A stretch of DNA of 64,000 bases from Physcomitrium patens (Eukaryota; Streptophyta; Bryopsida; Funariales; Funariaceae), in contig NC_037254.1 in assembly GCF_000002425.4 (NCBI RefSeq), positions 9,742,408 through 9,806,407 of the forward strand, written 5' to 3'. Positions 49,629 to 62,894 of this stretch are shown here, piece by piece (position 1 is the stretch's first letter; each line of letters begins with the position of its first letter). The notes beneath the pieces were generated by a model. It saw only the letters and a program-made list of their open reading frames with translations, searched no databases and was not told the DNA's origin. The translations under genes were made by a program, and so were the position numbers.

Positions 49629-51500
49629 TTCTTAATTACTTTTTTATTTTCATTACAGAGACTTCTTCCAAGGATTGATTAAATTCTTTGTTATCTTCTA
49701 AAAATTCTATTTTTAAGCATGCATTCTTATAATTTAATTGAAGAACTTTATTAATAGTCTATAGATCTTCAAATGAGCATAGTCTATATACCACTATGAC
49801 ATTAGAAGAAGCCAAAAGATAAAATCTCTTTATTGCAATAGGATCAACAAAATATAATCTTTCACTTACAAATTCATATTGTCTTATTATCCACTTTTTT
49901 AAGGTCGTTTTTTACAAGAAAGTTTGTAAAAACTTTTAATACTTGTATTACCAAATAATATCTATATATTTATATATTTCAAAAAATGCTATCAAAGTTC
50001 TTTTTTTTTATTGCTCTCAATGGATTAAGACTTTAGTTGCATCATCAAATGCTATAGTGTCTCTAAAACTCTAATATACCATGTATCAATATGTTTCTTG
50101 ATTTCACCTTTTCATTTCTAATTTTTATTATTATAAGATCATGCTTTTTTATAGATATTCTTATGAATATGTCTTACATTACAAATTAAAGTACAAACCT
50201 TAATATTAATATAGTAATTATACTTTTAGATAAGAATAAGATTGTATAAAATAACACCTTAATTGTCTACAATATTATTACTAATGTTAAAATTTTTCCC
50301 ATTATTTTTTTGTAATATTAAAAACAACTATCATCATCCATTAATATACTTTATAATTTTTTTTTGATATTTTTTTGGCATATTTTATCCATAATACATA
50401 GAACTTATATATTTTGAGGTCTACATGGATAATAAACCATACAAATACTAATCATTCTAAAAAACAATAGATCTTCTTTTAATAAGAAACTATGCATTAA
50501 TATTGGTTGAATCTTTTATTTTGTTGATTTGTTAAAAAAAAAATTATATATAAAAGATCTTACTTCTAAAACTTAATAGTATATATTCTTCCAAGCATAT
50601 GTCTTGGATATGGTATTTATAAATATTATTAATTAATACACAATACTTGAGTTCAAATACTCTTGCTACCTAGTCAAGAAGATACTTCCACCTTTGCTTT
50701 GATAGAAGCGCATTTAAGATCTTTAGCTACATAGGATTCTTAGTCATGGTTTTAATTATATGTTGATGTTGAAATTATTGATTAATAGTCACAAAATCTT
50801 AAAAGATCATAAATGTATTTCTTGTACTTCTAATATAAAACAATGGAAGAATTATCTTATGTCCTAGATTTTGTATTTCAACTTCTTGGTTTTGTATATT
50901 TCAAAAAATATTTGCTATTCTTTGATATGCATTTATATGTGATCTATTTTAATTTATACTCAAGTATCTCAATAATTTTTTTTTGTTGTTGCATAAACAT
51001 CTACAATAAATTTTCATAGCAACTTCCTTCTTCATAAGATGGTTGAGTATTTTTTATATTGTAAAAAAAATTGATATAAATAAAATCTCATTTGATAATA
51101 CAAACATTCACTATATTATTACTTCTATCTTTATTAACATTCATATTTTTATGTCTTATTTTGTCATGCCATCCATATTTTCTATACTAAAAAAATAAAA
51201 CAACATCGTGAAATAAAAAGTTTATATAATGATATTCATGAATTTGTTTCAATACAGCTCTTTTTCACCAAAAAAATATATTTTTTATTTCTTTTTCCAT
51301 TTTTCTATCGTCAAACATAACAACAACAATTTCATTAGAAGTTAGATGTTTATAATATCTTCTATTGGTATCTTTACTAAAATAAAGACATTCATATACA
51401 TCATGACCACTCTCCCCTCTTTTTCTTGCTTTAGATAATATTTCATGCATTTTTTAACAAAATAAAAAAAAACATATGATGCTATTTTAGATATTCTTGA
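48790..51500 (-). pseudogene. Second Helitron Rep/helicase relic
   Basis: Minus-strand blocks in protein order. NRRYYKHLTSNEIVVVMF (in 51265-51450) matches the RRYNxPTSNEVAVI region. GHKIILPLFYIRSTRNIYD lies near 50850. VARVFELKYCVLINN near 50660-50700 matches the Rep block PDLVARVF. RLYFVDPIAIKRFYL with LCSFEDL lies near 49770-49860, and NACLKIEFLEDNKEFNQSLE near 49680-49740. DEVLM with RTL and FARDFL at about 48840-48970 matches the helicase WDEAPM and GGDFRQ blocks. All are broken by stops. A 37-bp TAA repeat sits at about 49589-49626. Terminal structures were not found. Confidence 0.75.
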
Positions 51501-52129
51501 AGCTCTCACATTGTCCAGGCTAAAAAATTGGCATTATGTGCCATCTTTACTTCATGTGCAATGTCGATATCACAAATGTGAAGTTACAAAAAACTTGCTC
51601 CTATATCTTATTTAGATAAAAGAATATCTATTTGATGCAAAAGTCCTTTAAGTATATAAAAGATATATAGTCCTTGTCCTTGTACAAAATTATTATTGAC
51701 TTTTGTGCCAAGAGATGTAAATAAATGTACTATATTATGTTGTTAAATAGTCTTTCAAAATTCCTTACTTTATTCACCTTATCCATTAAATAGTTGTCTA
51801 GTTAATAACAATGGATCTTGAAGAAGTAGAAGCTCAATCTTTTTATAAAGACAACATGTACCAAATCATAGATTTAATTTTATTGATGGCATGGTTGATT
51901 CATTTATCTAATAGAATATTTTGTAATATGGGAATTAAATGTCCATGCATTTAACATTATGCCAATATTCTTAAATATATATAATACTATAATATTTATC
52001 AAGAAGTTGATCCACTTGTTTATCAATTTTTCTTATTTTATTATATTCTCTTGCTTCTTCTTTTTGTTACATATATAGAGTTGCTTCTTCCCAATATCGT
52101 ATTATGTACTATCTTGCTTGAAAATGCAC
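51501..52129. other. AT-rich DNA, possible 5' part of the Helitron relic
   Basis: Adjacent to the N-terminal Helitron block but too decayed to read. No independent gene seen. Confidence 0.4.
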
Positions 52130-53260
52130 CGGGCATCTGGCTGTGGAAGATAAAACAATGTTTTGCAAGTATCCAAGTAGTCTAGTAGATTTCAACCATC
52201 TACATACAAACTTTTTCGGATTTCAATGTAAAAGCTTAATCCCAATACAAAATGCTTAGAAACACTATTTTTAATAACTTCAAGATGTTATAAGCAAAAA
52301 TTCTTTTTTTATTTATTAGTTTTATTTTATTTTATTTTATTAGTATTATTATTATTATTTTAATTTTTAATTTTTAATTTTTTAATTTTTAAATCCTAAT
52401 CTTAGACAACAAGCTTTGGCAAGCTGTAATTCTCAATCTAACTGTTTGATTGTTATAAAACTTCTACCACTAGTGTCTTTGCAAGTCTTCTAAATGCTCA
52501 AGAAGTTTCAATCCAATCCAACTTAGAGATTGCAAGAAAACGCTGTAAATCCACATTGATATCCCTTGACCACCGCCTAGAAAGTTGATGATGAACTTTG
52601 AATTGTAATTTCTCCTTCTATAACCGTTAATTCTCATTCAAACTTTGTATGCAGCTCTGCTTTTAAGTCCTCAACTTACTACACCAAAATTCACCTTATT
52701 CCAGTTAGTAGATCTCTAGATATCGTAGAAATCCTAAACAACCTCAATCTACCAACTTTTAATACCTCTTTATACTAATGATCAAATATCCTCTATTCAT
52801 ACTATTAGATTAACACAAAATTTTGCATACACTTGGCATACTCAACCACCTAGACACTTTTAAAATTTCAACTACACATGTTTCTCCAATTTCACAAAAC
52901 AGTCAAGAGTACTAGCCCTAACTTTATTACAAAATATCTAAATCACCAATACAAACACTGACTTTGAACAATGATTGCAAAGTCCTCCCAAACCCTATGA
53001 AATTAAGTCTTATATTTTTGAAAGGAGCTTGAAGCTAGCTCTCCAATTCCAAATCCCGATCTCTGAATGCCTCCATACTTTGCCCTAAGCGGCCATTTTA
53101 GTGACTAGAGGTCTGGTTTCGACCCCGACCCACAAACGGTCGTCTCCCAAATATCAATCCTACTTATCCTAGAGGTTTTTCAGCACTTTCCTATCCTCAA
53201 CTTCACCTTATTATCTACCATATTATTTTTTTACTTCATCTTCCTTGTTTTTACTAATTT
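52130..53260. other. GC-richer block of unknown origin within decayed transposons
   Basis: Noticeably richer in C and CG (for example GGTCTGGTTTCGACCCCGAC near 53111) than its flanks. No open frame, RNA gene, terminal repeat or coding similarity recognised. It could be a younger insertion, a solo LTR or a noncoding unit. Confidence 0.45.
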
Positions 53261-54793
53261 ATGGCCTTTCTAAAGTTGTAAACTAGTTTCTACAATCTAG
53301 AAAGAAAATTTAATGACAAGCTTTTATCTACTAGCTATCAAGACAATAAAATAATCTAAAAGCTTTTATAAAGCCTTCCTAAATTGTCTTGAGCTCTTAT
53401 CAACCAAGATGACTAAATATTAATAAAATCTTTTTTCATTTATATTTTCACCATATAATCTTGTTACAACACGACACCGAATCTTTTACTTATATTGTTT
53501 ATTTTTTTGAAGATTCATAATTAGAACAATATCTATACTAATACCGTCATTTCTATTAATTATAATACTATTCCCTTCTATATCTTTTTCATTCTATTGT
53601 CTATATTCTTCAACATATTCAAGTATCTTTTGTCTTAGCTGTCAAATTACAAAAAAATTGCATATAGATGCAACATTGTTCAAATCATTTCTTTGTCTAT
53701 CTATGAAATCTAAATTTCTTCTTTTATATTCTTCATTTTCATGACATGACACTTAATATGTTAACATTTTGTCAAGCTATTATTGAGAATTCATATTTTG
53801 GCTATTGAGAGAGAAAAAAAATCATCTTTTAATAATTTCTTTCAATAAAATTAATACCTTTCAATAATATTAATATTTTTTTATAATAATAATAATTTTT
53901 TAATAATAATAATTTTTGATGATAATAATAAATTTTGATAATAATATATTTTAATAATAATATTAATAATTAATATTTATAATTTACTTGATGTCTAGAT
54001 TTTTTATAATACTACCATAGTTGCAATTATTTTTTGAAAGTCATGTAATAAAAAACATATTAATTCTATTGTTAAATCTCTTATATTTCCATTTATTAAT
54101 AAAAACTTTTTCATGATTTCTTCAATTTGAATCATAATAATAAAACAAAACTTTATTATAAAAATATATATTTTTTTAAGATTCTTATATTATAGATGAA
54201 AAGAAAAGATGTAAGAGGATATGTTTCAACACTATTTATGAAGAAAATCACCAATTTAAGAATAATGTCTCAAATGTTAAATACATTTGTTCATAATGGA
54301 TATATTCGTGTAAATTTTTTTGATTACATAGCATGAGTTTTTTTAATTAAGCACCATATGATTTTATTATAAATGGTCTGATTAACCAATATAGTTTCTA
54401 AAATAATATAGAACTCTTAATAGTAAAATAAATCACTTATATCCTATATCTTGACTATATACTATATTTATACTCATCTGCTTATTTATATCATATATTC
54501 CAATTACATGCTATATATACGTTGATTTTTTTATATTTATATCCTATTTCTCAACTACATGCTATACAAGCACATATTTGCTTACTTACAATTCTTTATC
54601 TTTGTACATCCTTCAATTCTTGATGCACTACATAACACTACAATAATAACAAAAAAAATAAAAAAATAAAAAAATCTTACAATTGGTTGTAATAAAGTGT
54701 AACTAATGAGTGTTTTGATAAAAAAATATAGTACAAAAAACTTCTTTGGTTCAACTCAAATTCAAAAGTCAAATTAGAATCAAATAGTTATAT

Positions 54794-54839
<46 letters not shown>

Positions 54840-55646
54840 GATCTAAATATGTTTCTTTCAAACATCATCAATAGAAATAGTTTAGATTTGAACAATAGTT
54901 GTGCAATAATTTGCAATATACAAAAAGATTAAAAAAATAAAAATGACTTAATTCATCTATTTGGAGTTATAATAAAGAGCAATTCTAAGATATTGACCAA
55001 TGTTTAGCTGATTATGTCCTTCAATAATCTATTAATAAAGAAGGCACATTACCTTGAAATTTATTGTATTTTTATTAATATAGTTTTTATGTTGTAAATG
55101 ATATTACTAAAGACAAATCAAAGTCAAATAATAATATTTAGTTGAATAATAAATTGAAAAAAAATCATTAATATGTAGAATTAATCAAAACCTGTTTCTT
55201 TCTAGCATCATTATAAGAAATAATGTGAAGTAGCTACAAGGCTTGATGTTAACCTAAAATTACTTTCTTAAAATTTTTAATTTTTAATTTAAAATCATTA
55301 ATTTTAATCTTTAAAAAATAATTTATATATTTTATATTTCTTGTGAAGAATAATTATGATAAATTTTAATATAAATATAAATTAAAAGAAAAAAAAATTA
55401 GATATAAAATAAATTAAAACAAGAATAAAAGACATAGTATAAAAAAATTTAAAAAAGATGAAATAGTCTTGGTGTAAAACGATTTAGTATAAAAAAGAGA
55501 AGAAAAAAATTAGAAATAATTAGTATGAATAAATAAAGTGGTAGTTGTCAAGGATAATAATCCAATAAAAGTATATAACTAAGTGCGACTTTTTTCAAAG
55601 AAGTATAACAAAATAGAAGTAAGGAAACATATATGTTAAAAAGAAA
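53261..55646. other. AT-rich DNA with simple repeats
   Basis: No gene recognised. TAA/ATA-rich low-complexity sequence at about 53870-53975 and a long (AT)n tract at about 54797-54834. Confidence 0.5.
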
Positions 55647-55668
55647 TTAGAATGACTATTGCCAAAAG

Positions 55669-55727
<59 letters not shown>

Positions 55728-56147
55728 AAAGATCCTTGAATATAAACTAGAGTAAGAAAAGAATTGACAAGAGTGAAGAAAGCTTCACTCTTCCTTCTAT
55801 ATATGTTATCTACCTAGCAGTTATGTGGTGATGCTCTATAGAACCTCTAACATGTCCTGACTTTGCAAGCCATATGTCTTAACTTGCAAGACACGTATTC
55901 TATGTATGTGCCATATAGTTAGCTTGCTTCACAAGCTATCCACACAGATGACTTGTGGATGACTTATTGACCAAGTTTTTAATCTAAAAATTAACTTTAA
56001 ATACATATAAAATCAAAATTATACCTATGAAGCTTTTAGAAAGCTTTTCTAGAAGATATTATGAAATTAATTTATTTTTATCTATTATTATCTATTTCTA
56101 TCTAATCATATAGATAATTACTAGAATAATTATCTATGTCCATGACA
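55647..56147 (-). repeat. LTR of the truncated gypsy copy
   Basis: Matches the other gypsy LTRs, including GAAGAAAGCTTCACTCTT and the TGTCATGG outer end in minus sense. Its start is diverged and is interrupted by a long A tract. Confidence 0.78.
55672..55725. repeat. Poly(A) tract of 54 A
   Basis: Uninterrupted A run inside the LTR, at a place where the related LTR at 24588 has a short A-rich stretch (AAAGATAAGAAGACTAAAG). Local expansion is the simplest explanation. Confidence 0.9.
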
Positions 56148-58310
56148 TTATCCCTTCTTGTAGGAACAAGTTCCACAAGGCTTAGTCATCATATGTTGAA
56201 AAAAATCTAAGATGCAAAGAATTATATTTGTTACATACTCTAATTGTTATTCTCTTTGAAGATGGTTGATAGATCCTCTCTAACTATTAGTAATGTCTCA
56301 TATCAAGGCAAAAAGACTACCATGTTATTTGATTGTTGTTGAGGCCTTCATAACTTCTTTCAATTTAAATATTTGAAATACCATCAAGAGTTGTTTCTAC
56401 TTCTAACAAAATCACCTTACATCAGAAGTCTCTTGTAAGATTGTGATATCAAATACATTATATTTCACCATCTATTTAAAGATGAATATGTTATTCTTAA
56501 AGGTCTTCATCTTGATTATATTGTCTTAAAAATTAAGACAATTGCAATGTCTCATCTAGCAAGTCAGCAAATGATAGTTTTTGAGTTGAATCTGTTGGTT
56601 GTTGGTTCTCTATCTCCTTAGTACTATAATATATACAAAAGCTACAAATAATGATAGAATGTAAAAAATTATCTTTTATTGATTTCATTTCTTTTATAGC
56701 AAAGATTTATTATTCTTTATTTATGTTTTGATGGATGTTATTGATGAAAAGTTTCTACCTTCTTTTCTGCATTTGCAAGATTTTTTTTTGGCTTCTATGT
56801 GCATTCACTATTATCATACTTTTATAAATGAACAAGATATTTTAACTTATTTTGATGCCACTTTGAGTCTAAGACTCATTTTATTTCAAATTTTTCATTA
56901 TTGTCTACTTTTACAAGAAGAAATGGTACTTATTTTTTTTTTGGTGTATTCATTATCTTATATGATTTAAGAAGAGATATATAGAATATAGGATGAATCT
57001 TTATTGACTTTGGTAGGTATAATTAATAAAAAAATGGATTTATTTCTTTACAAATAAAAAAAGGTCTAAGCTTATGATAGTTTAACTTGTCACAAAGGCA
57101 AATAGTCAATATATTTTAACACAATAATCATACCTTGACATCCACACTGAATTATGGTTTTTCTTTGCAATAGGCATCTATGTTTATTTTTTGTAATTCT
57201 TGAGCTTCTTTTAATTATGCCTTTGCTGTTACTTATAGTTCTAATAAATAATTTGTTAAATCTTCTATTACATGATTATTAACTCTTGAAAAGTCAAAAG
57301 CATCAAGTCAAGGATGATAATTATAATTAGTAAAGAAAGTTGTTTGGTAAATAGAAGAGTGTACTATGTTATTATAGGCAAACTTTGTCAATGGCAAAAA
57401 GTTATCAAATCAACTTATTTGTAATTAATGATATATCTCAAATACTAATATAAAACTTAATTAATATGCTATATTTGTCCATTAATTTGAAGATAAAAGA
57501 CCAAATATAACTTTATATCTAACTTTAAAATCTTGAAAAAAAATTTAAAATCTAAATACTAATTGGATCCCTCTATCTAATATAATATCCTTGAGTACTC
57601 TATGATAATAATATATGTTTCAAGAAAAAACTTTTTTATTTTTTTACTTATGATAGATTTTGTACATAGTACAAAATATACTATCTTGGTAAAATAATCT
57701 ATTATTGTGAATATAAAATCATACAAACTTAAGAATAGAAGATTCTTGATAAAATTTATAGAAATAGAAGACTATGCTTGTTTGAATATAGATAATAGTT
57801 GAAGAAGTCCATAGGATCGATGACAAGGATTTTTTGACCTTGAAAAAATATTACATGATTAGACAAAGTCTTTTACTACATATTTGAAAAATAGATAAAC
57901 ATGCTTCTTCTTTTAGAATAAATAGGTGTCCACCAAAATAAAATAAGATGTTCTTGAATTTAAACTTGAAAGCATAATGAAAGTTTAAAAAAAGATTTTT
58001 GATATCATGAATAAGAGAATCACAAGACATATTTGATTGAATTTATTTGACAAAGGTTGAATCAACAGTCAATGTTTATTTTATTGCTTGAAGATAAAAA
58101 TGCTCCAATTTCAAGAAAATTATTTTTTTTTTATTAAAAGATATATTTCTTTCTTTTGATATAAGATAAGAATATCTAAAAAAAGAATCTAAAAAAACTT
58201 GTTATTTTTTGAATTGATAAGTGATCTTAAAATTAAATCTTAACAAAGACATGCTTCAATAGGCTTCACAGCAATTCAAAACATGTATTGACATAAAATA
58301 TTAAAGATTC

Positions 58311-59127
58311 TTGTGATTCATTGTTGTGTTGTGGTTTGGCTACTTTGTGAAAATAATGCACATATATATCTAATATATAATTTATTATACAATGTAGTGA
58401 AAAAATATTATCAGATTTTTTATTATGAAAAAATATGATTAGATTCTTATTTTAAAGTGGTTAATTTGAAAGGACTATTATTGAGGTTGATTTTATATTA
58501 ATTTTAGTGTTATATATTTAGAACCATGTTTATTAAGTATTGATGAGTCTTGAAATTATATTTTTTTTCTTTTATTTAATATTTAAGATAAATATTATGT
58601 AAATCTTATAAGAAAAAATATTGAAGAGGGATTTTGATAGTAAAAGGAGTAGTTAGGAAATCTACATAGATGAATAGAGATGGATGATGAAAATCTCCAT
58701 TGCTATTGGCCAAAAAGCATGTTCAATGGACTTCAAAGAGATTGTTTGAGGCCTAATGAGGAATTAAGATTATTCTTTTGTAGCCATTTGAACTTGAGAG
58801 GCTAGGATCAAAGAGTTTAGGTATTTTACCATGGTTTTGGAGCAAATTTGTATGATTTGGAGATTTTTATGAAAGAAATATAGGTGCTTAAAGTTAAGGT
58901 GTTTATTTTGTACCTACTATCACTCTTTTGGATATAACACGCACGTACTAAATATAATGAAGGATCAATGATTAAAGATGGAAAGAATATTTTTTTGACT
59001 ATATTATTTATGTACTACTTCATGAATTCAAAGCTAGAATAAAGGAGTTATAGGAAGTTGAAGTCAAAACTTATAATCTAAAGATAGTAAGTAATTCGAT
59101 TTACTAATGGATGTATTTTGTGCTATA
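58311..59127. other. Spacer between two oppositely oriented gypsy copies
   Basis: AT-rich, with a stretch at about 58600-59000 that is rich in G and poor in C on the + strand. No gene recognised. Confidence 0.45.
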
Positions 59128-59665
59128 TGTCACAAACATACGTAGATATTTTAATAAATAGTTATATGATTAGATAGGAATAGGTAAAAGTTGATAAAAG
59201 TATGTTAATTTCATAAGACCTTTTAGAGGAGCTTCTTAAAAGCTTTGTAGATGTTGCTTGACTTTACATGTCTATGTAATGGATTGATAGGTTAGAAACT
59301 TGATCAACAAGTTAATCACGTGTTAAAAGCTTGCTGAATAAGCTAATTATGTAGCAGACATATAAAAAACTTGCCTTACAAGTTAAGATACATATCTTGC
59401 AAAGTCAATAGGTTTTGGAGGTCCAATAGGACATTGCCACATAGCTCCTAGTTAAGAATATATATGGAGGCAATAGTGAAGCCTTCTTCACTCTTGTCAA
59501 CACCTTTCTAGTCTTTAGTCTTATTTTAAGATTTTCTAGTTTTCTTATTTTTGGCAATAACCATTCTACTTAAATATTATATCATCTTTGAGTGACATTC
59601 TAGTTCCTTTCAATTACACAAGAGTGTATTGAAGATTTTTTTTTTTGAAATTCATGTCATTGGCA
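59128..59665 (+). repeat. 5' LTR of the + gypsy element
   Basis: 538 bp from TGTCACAAACATACG to TTGGCA, matching the reverse complement of the LTRs at 24588 and 29819. Its TTGGCA end explains the TTGATA ends there as G-to-A and C-to-T changes. The following bases, GTTTGACAAAAGTCC, should hold the primer-binding site. Confidence 0.85.
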
Positions 59666-60039
59666 GTTTGACAAAAGTCCTAATATATTATTTCTATCTT
59701 TTTTAAGAAATGAGTAGATTATCTCACTTTTATTATTGTATTTTGAAGGTTGCAGTCTACTCATCTTTAAACAAAAAATCTTATTTTTTAACATTGATCT
59801 TTTCCTTAAAGATAGTAGATTATCCCTCTTTGTAAAAAATTTTATTAGAAGTTGCGAATTACCATCTTTTAATTTAACTTTTTTAATTTGATTGATATGT
59901 CTATAAAAAAAAAGATTAAAGATATTATTTTTATTAGAAGTAAGAATAGATTGGCAACTATTGTAGATCTTCATGACCTTGTCAATATTCTAAGTATGAA
60001 AATTTCATGACATTTCTAATGTGAATTATAGAGGTACTA

Positions 60040-60720
60040 TGCCTATGCCTATAGAAGAAGTTCAGAGTCTGCAGCAAGAAGTTGAACAGTTGAGGGAAAC
60101 AAGTAGATTGACCTCACAACCAAATCTAGCAAGTTTTAATTCTACAAATATGATAGGCACAAGAATTAATATTCCTAAGTAGTTTGATGGAATAAGATCA
60201 AAATTTTGATAATTTTTATAACAATTAAAGCTGTATCTAAGATTGCATCCTTTCCAACATTTCAATGGATTTACTAAAGTCTGATTTATAAATGTATTTC
60301 TATCAAGAAGTGCTCTCTCTTGGTTTGTACCTTCAATGAAAAAAGATTTACGATTCTTTTATGATTTGAATTCATTTCTAAAAGTATGTATGGCCACATT
60401 TGGAAAAAATGATCAACAAAGAGTAGCAAAGACCAAGTTCTTATTTCAATGGAAAGGATCACTAACAACCAACATATATACTGCTCCATTCGAAAACTTG
60501 GCTTGCGATGAGGATTGGAATGATAAAGCCCTTATCAAATTTAATATGGAATGAAGGATAATCTCAAAGACTTTTGACAAAAAATCCATAGATAAAATCT
60601 TTGGAACAATTTATTACTCGAGCTATTGTATCTAATAATCGATTGTTTAAAAGATATCAAGCATAAAGATATGATTTGAACAGAACAAATCAAATAATAA
60701 TGGAAACTCCTAAGTTTGTA
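60040..60720 (+). pseudogene. gypsy gag relic
   Basis: Starts around MPMPIEEVQSLQQEVEQL and continues with a block resembling FDGxRSKFxxFLxQLKLYLR. A longer open part follows (60336-60554) with FLKVCMATFG and FENLACDEDWNDKALIKFN. This pattern is typical of Ty3/gypsy gag capsid regions. Stops follow. Confidence 0.7.
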
Positions 60721-60769
60721 TAAACTTATATATCAAAGCCAAAACCAATGCAAATTGATATGATATATT

Positions 60770-61237
60770 TTGCATGCCTCACAAAGTAAGAAAACAGTTA
60801 ATGACCTTTCCATCAAATTTCTCAATCATATTAATTCTTACAAAGGTCCTATTCTCTCCTCAAATCCCTCACCTTATTTTACAATAGAAGTCTATTTAGG
60901 ACCAAAAAATCACAAACTCTTAGCCTTGTTGGATTCAAAAGCCTCCTCTTATTTTATAGATGAAGACTTTGCCAAAAAACAAGATATATCTTTAGTTAAG
61001 AAAATCAAACCTATACATGTAGAAATAATAGATGAATGTTCATTATCTTCAAAGGATGTTACATATGAAACTATTCTAGTAGAAGTAGCAACTAGTGGTC
61101 ACAATACTTTAGTAATATTTAATGTGATTAAATCTCCTTCTAACTCAATCATTTTAAGATTATTGTGGTTAGAAAAATATAACCCTCACATAGACTGTAT
61201 TTCTTACAATCTTAATTTCTCTCATAGTTTAGCCTAA
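60770..61237 (+). pseudogene. gypsy retropepsin-like region
   Basis: An open stretch of 155 codons. The active-site block reads LLALLDSKASSYFIDEDFAK, where the family has DSGASS: the catalytic Asp is kept but the Gly is Lys. A later ILRLLWLEKYNPHIDC matches the conserved LGxxWLxxxNPxID block. It is one fragment of a broken polyprotein, not a gene of its own. Confidence 0.75.
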
Positions 61238-61489
61238 GGTCCTATTAGGTAAATAGAAATCCATAAATCTAGTATATTCAAACTCTTATTGATAGGTACA
61301 AAAGCTTTCATGCATGCCACAAATGAAGGGCCATCTTTTGCTATATATGCCACACCCATTGTTAATGTTGAGAAGATATCAAGTAGTATTCTTAGCCAAT
61401 ATCAGAATTTCCAAAACGTTTTTGAAAAGAAGAATGCAAATATTCTTCCAAAGTATCATCCTTATGATTGTACCATTGATCTTTAAGAA

Positions 61490-62650
61490 GGAACTCAACC
61501 ACTATTTAGACCAATCTATAGCCTATCACAAAATGAATTAGCTACACTCAAAGAATACATTGATGAAAACTTGGTTAAGAATTTTATATACCATTCTAAA
61601 TCTCCAACCGGCACTCCTATCTTATTTGTGAAGAAAAAAGATAGATCTTTGTGGATATGTATGGATTATTGAGGACGTAATAAGATCACCATCAAGAATA
61701 GATATCCTTTATCTTTGATTTCAAGATTTTTTGATCAACTAAATTAAGCAAAGATCTATATAAAAATAGATCTACAAGGAGCATATAACTTGGTCTGCAT
61801 CAAAGTAGGAGATGAATAGAAGATTGTTTTTTGAACTAAGTATGGATATTTTGAATATAACGTCATATCTTTTGGACTCATGAACATATTAGTTGTTTTT
61901 CAACATCTAATGAATGATGTCTTTTGTAAGTTTCTTGATAATTTTATCATCTATTATTTGGATAATATTTTAATCTATTCTAAAAATATAAAAGAGTATG
62001 AAGTTTATATTTGTCATGTTTTATAAAAACTAAGAGATGCAAGATTGTATGCAAAGATAGAAAAGTATATATTCCACACTACTCAAGTTGTCTTTTTGAG
62101 ATATATCATTTCCAATGAAGGCCTTATGATGGATCCAAAAAAAATCCAAACTATTATAGATTGAGAGATCCCAAGAACAATAAGAGATGTGCAATGTTTT
62201 TTGGGCTTTACCAATTATTATCAAATCTTTATCAAGAACTTTTTTCAAGTTGGAACTCCACTTATACATTTGACTTATAAAGACAAACTTGAGTGGAATA
62301 AAGAAGCCAAAATATTGTTTGTTACTTTGAAGAAAGAATTTACTCTTGCACCAACTTTGTATCATATCGACTTTTTTAAGTCATTCTTTATAAAAGTAGA
62401 TGCATCAGACTTTGCCTTAAATGTAGTATTGTCACAAATGGAAAGAAATGACAAATTCCATCTCATAGCTTTCTATTCCAAAAAAAATTTAAAAACCTAG
62501 ATTAACTATAAGATCTATGACAAAGAACTTCTTATAATTCTGGTTTCAATTCAACAATAGCATCATTATCTAGATGGCACTATAAGTCTAATCACAATAT
62601 ATATGGATCATAAGAACCTCAAGTATTTCATATTGGCACATGTTTTGAAT
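61490..62650 (+). pseudogene. gypsy reverse transcriptase and RNase H relic
   Basis: RT begins PLFRPIYSLSQNELATLKEY, then GTPILFVKKKDRSLWICMDY followed by TGA where the family has Arg. Later come GYFEYNVISFGLMN and YLDNILIYSKNIKEYE near 61951-61998. The connection segment with FLGFTNYYQIFIKNF follows, then RNase H (62189-62500) with FIKVDASDFALNVVLSQMER and IAFYSKK. About ten stops interrupt it. Confidence 0.82.
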
Positions 62651-62894
62651 CGTCGCCAAGCCCGTTGGAGCATGTCATTATGAAGATTTGATTTCAAGAT
62701 TATATATTTATCCAAAAAAATAACAAGATTTTTCATATGCTCTTTTTAGACGCTCTTATCTTATATCAAAAAAAGAAGACGTATCTTTTGATGAACAAAG
62801 AACAATCCTCTTGAAGTCAAAGTACTTTCATCTTTAAGCAATGAAATCAACATTAATTGTAGATTTGACCTTTGTCAAATAAATTCAATTAAGT

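Larger units (their letters stand above)
55647..58310 (-). mobile_element. Truncated gypsy copy: 3' LTR plus integrase-side internal region
   Basis: Same family and orientation as the element at 24588. It has a 3' LTR (55647-56147) followed by internal sequence matching about 25128-26700 of that element. For example, the stretch reading GTACAAAATATACTATCTTG occurs in both, near 57668 and 26120. The gag, RT and 5' LTR are missing. Similarity fades near 58310 after an internal insertion or divergence around 58130-58250. Confidence 0.75.

Noticed and set aside
56728-56970. 80-codon + frame
   Set aside because: Antisense to the truncated gypsy copy's internal region.
59657-59974. 105-codon minus frame
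   Set aside because: Antisense to the leader of the + gypsy element; Lys/Asn-rich from AT bias.
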